Below, piece after piece: positions 10,952 through 21,364 of a DNA stretch of 64,000 nucleotides (position 1 is the stretch's first letter; each line of letters starts with the position of its first letter). The notes below the pieces were generated by a model. That model saw only the letters and a program-made list of their open reading frames with translations. It was not told the DNA's origin and made no database searches. The position numbers and the translations under genes are program-made. This DNA comes from Neelides folsomi (taxonomy: Eukaryota; Arthropoda; Collembola; Neelipleona; Neelidae). The stretch covers positions 62,001 to 126,000 of the forward strand of contig JAQGBZ010000050.1 of assembly GCA_034687125.1 (NCBI GenBank), written 5' to 3'.

Positions 10952-13900
10952 ATGTTTCCAGTATCAGGATCCGAAAATTATCGTCAACATGATTATGGTA
11001 TACAATATCAGTACAGTTTATAATAAATATTTGTCATTCTTACGAATCACAATTATAATTATACATTAATTTGATTTGAAATAAAATAATAATCATTAAC
11101 ACAGTTACATCTTTAACTTTTGTTTTAGATTTGGATTATCAAAGGGACACGCCATTTCACAATATAAACCAAACAGAAGAGAGGACAATGAGGGATGACT
11201 CTAATCGAATGCAAAGTTCAAACTATAACGATGAACTCTCGCCATTCGAAGGAAATTTTGGCAATAATCCTGAATCAGGGTACAGCAATGAAAGTTCGTC
11301 GTTGGCTCAGGCATATGAAAGAAGACAGCGTTATGTTGAGAATCAGGAGGATCAATCCTCTAACTCCGAATATAATCATATGTTTGGGAGAAGAAACCAA
11401 CCCATGGCCACATCTTACTATAACCACGATCCTCTATCTGTAGCTGATCCTCCCTTGTTAAGAAATCCAGATAATTTCACAAGAAATGGTAAAAAAATTA
11501 TCATTATATTGTTTAAATTAATCAATTATTTAATATTTAATCAACTGAATATTTAAATATCATTACACTTTTAAAACTCATTGAAAATTTTTACGTTTGC
11601 AGCTCCTCAAGTAATGCACAATGCTGATGGGCCCAACTATACAAATCCAAATAGACATATGGAAGGAAATTCATTTTACCGAAGACCTCCAGTTCAATCA
11701 CAGCCTGAAAAACCAATGACTTTCTCTGAATATTTGAAAAAACTTAATGGCTCAAATGCAAGCGATAAACGCAGCCCAATGAAAAGTATTGACGTGTCTT
11801 CGAGAAATGAGAGCTTTACAAACAATCAGTATTGGAATCAGTCAATCGATCCAGATCCTCCCAGTCCTGATTACAGCAGAAAATTCCAAACGAATAGTGA
11901 CATGGATTACCGTTTGTATGAAAGGAGAGAAACTGATGCTCAATTATATCAGCAAAAAAAGTGCTTGCCTTTTACATTCCAGCATCAAGACGATAATATT
12001 GGGTAGGTATATTATTTTAATTTTATTAGGGTTAATGTTAATAGTTAAATAAATAGTTTTCTATAAATATTTTGTTTTCAATTTGCTTTTTTGTTCATAA
12101 ACGAAATCTCCATTTATATAATTGATTGTGTATATTTTAGCTTTATAAGAGACCGATTCGAAAATGTTGATAGACAATCAATGGACATTAATTACAGAGT
12201 AATGCAATTCCAGAATTCGTCCTTTACTCAACCAGACGTTGTTCAAGTTAATCCTAACAAATCAATTTTAAAGAAAACACAAACACATGAAGTTAAATCT
12301 TATGAACCAACTAGACAGAAAGTAATTCCACCTTCATGCCATCAGGATGAAATCGATGAAAGCTGGGAGGAAGAATATATTTCTGATGAAGAATTTGAAG
12401 ATGAAGAAATTGAGTTTGTAGAAAATGATGACATATTAGCAAATCCAGAGAATATTTCTGATGAAATTGAGCCTAATGAGGAAAATGATAAAGATGAAAG
12501 ACTCCAAAATCTCCACAATCGTTTTCTTAATCTTCGACACAAAGAAAATGTTGGTGGATCAGATCTTTCTGAAGAAGAAGACTCAAAACAAGAAGAGTCG
12601 GAAGTTGACAGCAAAGTCATTCCTTCTAATAAAACTCACAATCATTCTCATTTAGTCAATGTTCAGCACAAAAATATTCAAAGTCATGAGGTTAGAAATG
12701 CTCAAAAGCTCCCCATTCAAAACCAAATTAAAATTGAAAAACCCATTGATGAAACGACACAGTATTTAATTAACCCATTTGCGATTCGAAGAAAAAGTAT
12801 TGGAGAAAACATTGTTCTTCCAAGACCAATTCAAAATGAAAAAATTGACATCTTTGAACCCGTTGAAAAAGAAATTGAAAGAAAAAAGTTGTCCTCGACT
12901 AAAAGTCAATCTGTAGATAAAAACCAACATGAATCTGTTGGAGTTAAAAACACGTCAAAAGAAACCGCATTCGGTGAAAACAATACGCTAAATGAAATGA
13001 TGGCAAAAGAAAATATGGATAGAGAAATAATGATGTCAAAACAAAAGATTGAGGAAAAGAGGGAAAGGGAAAAGATGGCAAAAGAAAGGATAGGGCAAGA
13101 ACGAATTGCAAAGGAGAAGATTGAACGAGAAAGGGTGGCAAAAGAAAAACTAGAAATGAAAAAAGTGGTTAAAGAAAGGATGGAGCGAGAAAGAATGGCA
13201 AAGGAGAAAATTGAAAGAGAAAGGGTGGCAATGGAAAAGATAGAAATGGAAAAATTGGCAAAAGAAAAGATGGATAATATGGAAAAGGAAATTCTGCAAA
13301 TTGACAAATTAACGTGCCAGGTTGATCCTCTTCCGAAAAAAAGGAGAAAAAATGTTGAAGGAAAGTTTGTAGCATTTGTCGATTCCAAAAAGCCTATTTC
13401 TGAAGACACCATCAGGGAAATTGAAATCGAGAGGGAACTTTTGAAAATCAGAGGAACGACTTATAAAATCAAACTCGACTATGAACAAATTGGAATGAAA
13501 ATAGTTGAAGATTCAGCCAAACAAGAAAATGAAAAGGTTAAAAAATCTCTTTCAAGACTTGATGAAGAAATCAATCAAAGTGTTCAACTCATTAAAGAAT
13601 GGGAGGCTGTTAAATTATTTGAAAAGCAAAAATTGTTAGCGAAGCAAGCCGAAATTAAAAAGAAAAGGGAAAAGAATGACCAAAAAGCCTCTTCCACTTC
13701 TCAATTATTCAATAAAGCATTTGAAAAAGTGAAGAGTCAAACTTCAGCTCCATCAGCAGTGCATAAAACTCAAGTTCAGAGGCCTCCGCCGCCAAAAATC
13801 AACTGGAAAGAAAAATTGAGTGAAGATGAAGTGGGCAGTTACGAACGGGAGCGTCAGAACTCTAAAGATTATAAAAAGGAATTAAACGAGCTTTCCAGTG

Positions 13901-16900
13901 CCACCCAACTAAACCGGAAGAGATCCGTAAGTTTAAATCATTACAAGATATAAACATTAAATTATCCTAAAAGTTTTTCATTCAAATCTTACATAAAATG
14001 TTGTTGTATTCCTAAATTCCTAATTAATTTTAATAACTTTTAATTAATTTATTATTGCTATTACTATTAATTTCTAATTTGGGATACAATTTATAGAATT
14101 TTTCTTTATACATAGACACCAGGAAAACACGAACTCGAAGGTGATGGCCCAAAAGAAAAGACCAAAAAAGGATATGATTCAAATCAAGGAAAACGATCAG
14201 ATAAACGCAGCTATTCTTCTTCCGACTCTGATGACGAATCAAGAGAAAAACGGATTAGAGTGAGGAAAACAAATAAAGAACGAGATAGAATTGATTACAT
14301 GAGACGGAACAAATCTCCATCAAGAGAATCAAGACATGCAAAGGATGATAAAGAGGTATTTATTTTTAATTAATATACACAATACACTACATATTGAAGC
14401 AAAATAAATCTTAAGAGATTTGAGATAATCTTGAAATGATTTTATAAATCGATGATTCTTAATTTTGTTTAAATAATATTTTAATTTTCGATTTAATTAG
14501 TAAAGTGTTATAGTGTCACTCTTCACTCTATACCTATACATAATATTGTAATACCTTAACCATATTTATTTTCTCTTGTAAATAACTTTTTTTATTAATC
14601 AACCAATTTTCATGAAATTTGAACTCAATAAGTAGAGTATCATGTAGTTTAAGGGGAAAAAAGGTTTGATGTCAAAGGTTGGCTTAAATGTACTTCTTGA
14701 GTCGATATCACCAAGCGTCAAGCGCAGCCTTTTTCACAATATGAATCATTTTAGAGTTTGGTTATGATGTTATATCGAATGACCAGCATCCAATTCTGAC
14801 CTGAATCCATTAGACTACTAAAAATATGGTACCAAATAGAAGCAAAAGTCAATGTGAAACCAATTCAGACAATCGAATCATTAAAAAATCTTTAAAAAGA
14901 GAATGGAAAAAATTTCTAATGGAGATGATCCGCTCGCGATTGACGATTGGTGACCGCTACTCAAGAAGTGCATCGAAGCTGATGGGTCAACTTTTGAAAC
15001 CCAACCTTTTTTGTCTTAAACTACATAAGATTATACATATTAGGACAATGATTATACATGACAATTTGTTGATTAATAAAAAAAGTTATTTATATAAGAA
15101 AATAGCGGTCCCGTAAATATGGTTAAGGGATTATACCTATAATAGGCAATGAATACTTATAGTATTACATTTATAAATTATATTTCTTCAATAACAATTA
15201 AAATATGAAAACAAATAAACAAACACTTTTCAATTATGTAACATAATTAAAAAATAAAGGTAAAATGCATTATGGGCATTATGAGAATTTCATCTTTACT
15301 TGAAGCTAAATGCTAACTCCACGTCATGATGGAACAGGAAAGTAAAACTAACCGTTATTTTGCATTTTAGGGATCGTCTCGTAAAAGAAGTACTTCTCAA
15401 CCTCGATCTTCGGCTGAAAGAATTCAAAGGGAACCTCAAGTCAAATTTGTTATTTCTGACGAAGATACTACAACCCCTCGAATAACACGAGTTCTTAAAG
15501 AAGATTCGTTCAAGGAGGTATGATTTTGATTTTATATACCTGATCATAATTATTTATACCTCTTCTAATGTCTGATCCGTTCCGTCCCATTCCCATACTT
15601 GTTGTTGCATACATTACAAGACCATTTGTCGGAGTATAGCTTTATTAGTATTTATTATTATTACCACTTGGGTATGTATAGTAGGTATCCATGGTCTCAA
15701 ATCCCATATGTATTAGTATCGGTTAATGCAGCTAGTGTTTTTGAGATAAGATAAAGATAAGAAGAGAGAAAGAAACCACCGGGGTGGAGATGAAGCAGTC
15801 AAGAACTGGCAAGACCTAGATATCAAAATAAAATTACAACCAAGGAAGAAAAGCTGTAGAATATTCTTAATATTTTATTTATAACTAAAAATTTTAATTT
15901 GTTTCTTCATCATCTTATCATCTTTAATCAATTTTATTTGTATATTTTGACTTTGCCCAACCTCGTACTTTATCCACAATGTCAGTTTCAAATTATCTAT
16001 CCTCAAAGATTTTGTAAATCAAGGTAAATAATATAAATATTATAATTAATGCGAAATTAGTTAATTAATAATCGATAGTGATTGACTTGACATACATATA
16101 CTGGGTAAATATAAATATTACCTATAATATACACTATGATTTCATTTGTTGTTCTAACTTTTAATTTCAGACATTTGATTCTTATTTATTTTTCAAGGTG
16201 ACCCAAACTATGCATAAACGGGGTCGGACAGACGGACGTCGGAATTGGGAGAGTTATTATGAAGATTATGATCGCCGTGATGACCGCTCATCCCCAGGAC
16301 ATTCGTCTGAATGGATAGACAGAGACAGGAGTCGACATCATTCTTCTTACGTTTACCCAGAACGAAATCGAGGTTTTAGTCAATGTGATCGCACTGCTGT
16401 ATCGTCGGACAAACCTTATGACAGCGAAAAATACGAATACAGTTCCAAAAGATCTTATTCATATGGTCGTGACGAGTTGGAAGAAGACGATGAATATGTT
16501 CCTTTAAATCTCCGCGACACTACTAAGATGCCTTTGTATACACTGCCTAAATATGGAACTCCTGGAAGAGGAACTGGCCGAGAAAGTTCTTGCTCTTACG
16601 ATTCAGACCCAGTTCCTTGTGACATCAGGTATGTTACTACTGAAATTGCTATTAAATATTTCCTTAAATTAACGATTCATTATCTTAACTAATTATGTTA
16701 CATATTATTCACACCTTGAACTTTTTTAATTACTGTATTTAATATGTATTAAATGCTTAAAATAGACATGAAAAGATTTTTCATAATTATATAATAATCT
16801 TTTAGTGATCTGAAGCGAGAATCGCATTATCAGAGAGGAAGACTTAAGATAAAGGAAGAAGTCACCTTAATTCCGCGGGTTTCAATCGATCCAAATCCAA

Positions 16901-17052
16901 CTAGTTATTCACGTAGAAAAGGCGAGATGTTCCTTTTGAATGAGGCTCCGCAGAGATGTGAAAATTGTGGGAAAATGGGGTTTCATAGAAGCGTTGATTG
17001 TTGGCACAAAAGTAAACCTGATCGTACCAAGATTTATCGAAAATTAGATTAA
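10952..17052 (+). CDS. Large charged nuclear-type protein with decapeptide repeat, RS-like tracts and C-terminal zinc knuckle (eight exons, 1218 aa)
   Basis: Exons are 10952-10997, 11129-11488, 11603-12002, 12141-13926, 14116-14355, 15371-15517, 16198-16628 and 16806-17052. Phases agree at every junction and the spliced frame is open for 1218 codons. Residues 1-270 are polar (N, S, Q, R, P). An acidic block (SWEEEYISDEEFEDEE and neighbours) lies near 340-365. Seven 10-residue K/E/R units span 581-650. Further charged helix follows to about 780, and RPPPP at about 818 precedes a KINWKEKLSEDEVG-type segment. Exons 5-7 are rich in Ser/Arg/Asp (SSSDSDDESREKR, KSPSRESR, RDRSRHH). The last exon carries Cys-x2-Cys-x5-His-x4-Cys (C1188, C1191, H1197, C1202), close to an RNA-binding zinc knuckle, and ends 16 residues later. 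This make-up suggests nuclear RNA processing or chromatin work, but I do not recognise the orthologue. A second acceptor at 16171 would add nine in-frame residues to exon 7. Likely 3' signals are AATATA at 17181 or AATAAA at 17303. Confidence 0.85.
13075..13284 (+). repeat. Seven tandem 30-bp units coding for decapeptides inside exon 4
   Basis: Each unit fits the pattern [MIVL]-[AV]-K/M-E-[KR]-[ILM]-x4, for example MAKERIGQER, IAKEKIERER and MAKEKIERER. Units 2+3 and 5+6 resemble each other as a 60-bp super-unit (IERERVAKEKLEMKK and IERERVAMEKIEMEK), so growth was partly by doubling. Dense i to i+4 Glu-Lys/Arg pairs and the ten-residue period, which is not a heptad, favour a long single alpha helix over a classic coiled coil. 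Confidence 0.85.
14642..15026 (+). mobile_element. Degenerate Tc1/mariner-type element with terminal inverted repeats
   Basis: The ends form an imperfect inverted repeat. ATGTAGTTTAAG at 14642-14653, then AAAAAAGGTT, is mirrored by AACCTTTTTT and CTTAAACTACAT ending at 15026, and similarity continues another 20 bp inwards. Inside, in broken frames, are remnants of the transposase C-terminus: DLNPLDY near 14798-14818, the catalytic-site signature of the superfamily, then after a frameshift IWYQIEAKV and QTIESLK. Stops and frameshifts make it dead, and only the C-terminal third remains, so it is an internally deleted copy. It sits in intron 5 of the zinc-knuckle gene (14356-15370), in the same orientation. 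Confidence 0.8.
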
Positions 17053-17547
17053 GAGTTAATAATGATTTTTTGAATATTATATTTAAATACCCAAATCTTT
17101 TTCAATGTTATTGTTTTGTTTCTATTTTTGAATTTAATTAGCTTCCCAATTCAGAATACATAAAATTTATTTTGTAGTAAAATATAAAAATTTCTGCTGT
17201 ATATACAATTAATTGTATTTTTTCATTAAGTAAAAATTAACTTATTTTGTATATTGTTCCTTTAAAATTAATATGATTAATTATGAATATGAAAAAATTC
17301 GCAATAAATCAATCAATCAATAGCCATTTATTGAACATGAAACCAGATTAAAATATTCGAATTAATTGAAATCTTAATAAATATAAAATATATAAGTAAA
17401 AATGGTATTGAAAAATCTAACAATTGAGTATCATAAATATTTTATGAGTTGTAGGTTCTATAGTATACTAAAATTTCAGAGTTAACAATTAATTGTCTTG
17501 TAAGAAATAACTACATAAATTCATCTTAATTAGTATTACAATACTTC
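17053..17547. other. AT-rich gap between two convergent genes
   Basis: This 495-bp gap holds both 3' ends. On plus there is a candidate poly(A) signal AATAAA at 17303-17308 for the zinc-knuckle gene, with a variant AATATA at 17181. On minus, TTTATT on the plus strand at 17327-17332 reads as AATAAA for the facing gene. The two transcripts may nearly touch or overlap. No coding frame is seen. Confidence 0.5.
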
Positions 17548-18261
17548 TCATTGCATGACATAATATATTATTGTTAAAAGAACAAATGTCATTGAACAGG
17601 CATTTTCCACTTGAATCCCGTCACTAGTGCAATGGTTTTTATCACAAACTCTAAACTTTGAATAACTTGTATAAAACGTGTATTTCTTTTCTGAAGTATC
17701 AGAAGGTTCATTTTTAATTAATTGGGTCACATTCTTAGAAATGTTGGTGATTTTTTTGTTTTCCATCCCTCCACTGCATTTATTCGTCATGCAACCAATG
17801 CCATTTATTTTAAACTCAGAAGAATGTCCAACTATGATATCTTCCCTTGATAATGATTGTATTCGGTTCACCTTAAAATTGTATGACCCACAGTGTTCTT
17901 CTGGTTTGCAGTTTTTTGCAAAAGTTTTTTGAGCATAGTCATTGAACATTTTTCTTATATCGCAATGATCTTCAAATTGATCTTTTAGATATTCCACCGT
18001 TGTTTCGACAATTGATGAATCACAATGCGAAACGGTTGTACACTCCACATTAATATTTTCAGAACATTTTAATGGTTTAAGATTTTCCTCTGTAAAAATA
18101 TTTGACACTTGATATAATATAAATTAAGATATATGTAGAGTATGTGAGTATTCTCATTAAAACAATACAAAATTAAATGCATACTTACCACCAGAAGAAA
18201 TTGTTATACATCCAACTGACCAAATTATTAATAAATGAATAGTAAGATTTTTAATAAACAT
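17548..18261 (-). CDS. Cysteine-rich secreted protein, probably GPI-anchored (two exons, 210 aa)
   Basis: Exon 1 is 18261-18189: an ATG followed by a short basic n-region and the hydrophobic run LLIIWSVGCITISSG, a clear signal peptide. It ends in phase 1 at a GTAAGT donor. Exon 2 is 18107-17548 and continues in frame after a CAAG acceptor. The ectodomain has cysteines at 39, 47, 53, 73, 91, 97, 130, 135, 179 and 184, plus one at 195. There are N-glycosylation sequons at N146 and N150. The chain ends in a hydrophobic tail (MTFVLLTIIYYV, then Met-Gln) after a small polar stretch, with no cytoplasmic part, which is the usual look of a GPI-attachment signal. Ten ectodomain cysteines and a late C-x4-C recall the Ly6/uPAR three-finger fold, but the length and spacing are unusual, so I do not assign the family. 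It is convergent with the zinc-knuckle gene, 495 bp away. Confidence 0.75.
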
Positions 18262-20339
18262 ATTTTGTAATGCTTTGGGCTTTGATACAATATGCGTATT
18301 TAGATTTATTTTGATGTAAAATATATTACCTATCACGAAAATATAATAAAGTATTAGTAGAAATGTTTAATGCCAAACAAAATTGACTCATTAATCGTTG
18401 AAAAAGTTCAAATTTTAATGACTTATGAATGATTTATATTTACAATTACTGCCTGATTAATACGATTTAAAGTAGTTATTTTACTTATAAAAGTATGCGT
18501 TTTTAAATAAGAATTTCCTAATATAGTAATATTTTGCGCAATTTATTAAGAAATAACAAATTATCTTGTGGTGATTAATGTTAGTAGTAAGAGAGAATTA
18601 TACATTATTTACTATATATACATTTAGTTTAAAATTTTAGTCATTTCCATAATTAAAGGGTTTTTACTCGGGCTTCATGCATAGGTAATACCTAGCCTAG
18701 GTTTGTTACAATAATACATAGTTATTTAAGGAACTCGTTACGATTGATGCATACAAGGAAAAAACTAATTAATCCTAATCCTAAAATATTGAAATACCTA
18801 AAGTATTGAGATACTTTCATACTATAAACTATAATACTATGCTTTATAATACCAACGTTCATTTGAAAGTTTGTGACTGTTAATTAGCATCTAGATATGC
18901 CTAAATAATGACAATAATAATAGGCATAGTTGTTTGTATCGTATGATTCGTATTTAAGCTGTTTGTAAAATTGAAGGAAAACCTCCTTAAAAGTAACATT
19001 TCACCCCTTCACAGTGCGATTCTTGATTGAAAAAGAAATCGGGTATTAAATGGTATAAGATTTAAAGAATTTACTTGTGCAGATACACACATTAGGCATA
19101 AGTGTATAGGTATTTAAGTTAAAACAAAAGCAAAACAAAGTGGTTTATATTTTATGACACTGTTTAAACTTTTAATTGTAGCGTGTGAATGTTATTTGGT
19201 TTTATTTGTTCAAAATTTAGGAAAGAATCTGAATTCCACATCATGGCTCATGATTTATTTGAGATTTTGAGAACAAAGTAAAAAAACACGAATATTTCTC
19301 ATACATTAACGAGTCGTCCAAATTCCAAATACGGTTATGGTAATGGCCGAGAACTTTATAGAGAGCACCACAACAAATTAAATGCATATATGGCTCAAAG
19401 GTACAATAGTTGTTCTTTGAAGACGATGAGCAAATACCTTGAGGAAAGGACCCATTTATTTTGAAGGAGTCGGTGATTAATTTTTTATTAGACAATTAGC
19501 TTAATGAGTTCGTGAGAAAGTGCCGGAGCTCGGTCGGGAGTAATAAGTAATCTTCAACTTTGCCCCTCATCGCCCTCATGTCTTCCCTACTACTCATAAA
19601 AGAAGGGAAGTTGAGGATAAGGAGACTTCTTCACTCTTTCCCTGCTCTTATTACATTTACGTAATTTCAATATCACAGCGCCGACCTTTCAACACTTGGA
19701 CCACGGAGGGTTTGAGAAAATGGGGAGGTCTGAAGCCGTTTACGGGGCTAATGAACGAACTCATCAGCACATTGTATCACGAATTTCACGAGGGTCGGAT
19801 CTTTCATACGCACGTCAATAAGACCCGAAAGTCCAAGAACCCTCATCCCAAAAACAATAAAATGGATCCGAAGAAGGAACAATTGGTCGTAAAGGTTTAT
19901 GTTCATCCCATGGTATCTCGCTATTATAATATAAACTTCGAATCCTATTCGGGCATAGAAGACTGTTAGCTATTTATGCACGCATCATCAACATCAAGTG
20001 TTATGTAAAAATGCACAATAAAAAGATCCGAGCCAATGTGTATTTCACCTTTAATACTTATTAACTAATCTATTAGAAATGAATTTTTAAAAGCATTTTT
20101 AAAAACATCAAATGTATTAAACTCACTTTATTGGTGTTTTGTACATTGGGCAATTATAGCTTTTTAATGCATGCTGTGGTCATAATTTCATACAAAGTTG
20201 GTTAAGAGCCTCTGTGACTCGTAAAAATAATTTTATTTTATTGATTTTGCTGAGTAAACTGTATCAAGTAAACAATTTTTGTGTAATATAATAGAAGGAT
20301 TAAATAATCCTCATAGTACATACTCTTGGAGTTTGTCTG
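18262..20339. other. Intergenic region, AT-rich then mixed
   Basis: Nothing here is supported as coding. From 18262 to about 19500 it is very AT-rich and should include the promoter of the minus-strand gene at its left edge. From about 19500 it turns more GC-rich, with a short unsupported frame at 19712-19969. A perfect TTACGTAA palindrome at 19657-19664 matches the preferred site of CES-2/PAR bZIP proteins, but one such 8-mer is expected by chance in a window of this size. Confidence 0.45.
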
Positions 20340-21294
20340 AGGGAGGAGGATTGACAATTCGGCTTCTTTCGAGTCTGCGGCTTCCCAGTTTTCACGAAGT
20401 GCACGATCCTTTAGTTGGATCTAAAGGGTTGAGACGTCGTTGTGAATCTTCTCCGCTCCCTCTCCTCTCTGTTCAGCTTGGAGGGCGGCGAGTGTGAAAG
20501 GAACCCCCGATCCACGGTCAGGTTGGCAGGAGCCCAGCAGAGCCCGAACCAACCTCGCCTTGCTGCAGTCAGTTACTGCTCAGTCGTTTGTGAACGGTTC
20601 GACAGAACGAGAGTTTCTCGCAACCACCTCGGTCTTGTGCTCCATCAACGGAATCAATTTCCACTTCGGATCTCCTCTCAACTTATTTCGACTTGACCCG
20701 TCAATAAGCTCCTTTTAGTGCCGTTGGCAATTGGAGAAAATTGAATATCCACAGCATCAAGCTGTTGTTGGTTGAGTTGACCAAGTTCCCCTCGTGTCTC
20801 ATAAAATAAAAAGTTGATTAAATTAGACTCCTAATTGGAGTAGACTTGGAGGAGTTTAAAGATTTATGGGAAGTTGCAAATTGGATTCGAGAACTTTGAC
20901 TACTTGCCTAATCCGCATCCCAAACCACGACATAACTTTTATAAATAAGTTGAAGGGAAATTTTCATTCTGACAGGAATATTTGAAGAAGGGAAATAATT
21001 AACCACAATCGGAAGATACATAAGATCTCTTTCGTATTAATTGCAGTGTTTTGTGAATATATTCAAATTCGCACATACCCATTTAAGCTACTCCACTACT
21101 CGAACAGAGATAGTGATAATAAAGAACCGGCTTCTTAAATTAATAAACATCTTTCTTAAAAGCTTCGAGACTTCTCCCTTTTAATATCACAACTGATAAT
21201 ACGTAAATCATTGAAACTTGAAACTCCGGCTTTATTATAATAAAAACTCTAAGTTTGATTATTTGTGTTTAATCTTGAAAAGAAGTGAGGTAAA
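20340..21294 (+). promoter_or_regulatory. Promoter and 5' UTR of the gene starting at 21295
   Basis: A conspicuous GC-rich block (about 20340-20700) leads without interruption into a coding start at 21295. Two arthropod-type initiators lie close together: TCAGTT with A at 20571 and TCAGTC with A at 20582. GGTTCG at 20596-20601 resembles a downstream promoter element, but is two bases short of the strict +28 spacing from the first initiator. No TATA box is evident. A 5' UTR of about 0.7 kb would result. The initiator assignment is inference from consensus only. Confidence 0.45.
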
Positions 21295-21364
21295 ATGGAA
21301 GTGAGAAGCTGGATCTGCCTACTTGGATTATTCCTCCTCTCCTCCTCATCTTCATTCGTAAAAG
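21295..21364 (+). CDS. First coding exon: signal peptide of a secreted or membrane protein (partial gene)
   Basis: ATG in a good context (AAAATGG) opens 23 codons plus one base: a charged start MEVRSW, then a hydrophobic core ICLLGLFLL, a serine run and FVK, a textbook signal peptide. The exon ends in phase 1 at a strong donor (GGTGAGT at 21365). A GC-rich promoter-like region lies directly upstream. I find no following exon on the plus strand before the window ends, so either the next exon is beyond 64000 or it is a small exon I missed. A signal-peptide exon followed by a very large intron is common in neural cell-surface and immunoglobulin-family genes, but nothing here identifies the product. 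Confidence 0.6.

Noticed and set aside
12906..13412. 168-codon open frame on minus
   Set aside because: It is the antisense shadow of the K/E/R repeat in exon 4; its F/S-rich product is what the complement of such codons always gives.
14826..15116. 96-codon frame on plus as a gene
   Set aside because: It overlaps the Tc1/mariner remnant in a wrong frame; the transposase-like residues lie in other frames.
19657..19664. TTACGTAA palindromes here and at 37477-37484 as targets of the bZIP protein
   Set aside because: About one or two such 8-mers are expected by chance in this window, so they carry no weight alone.
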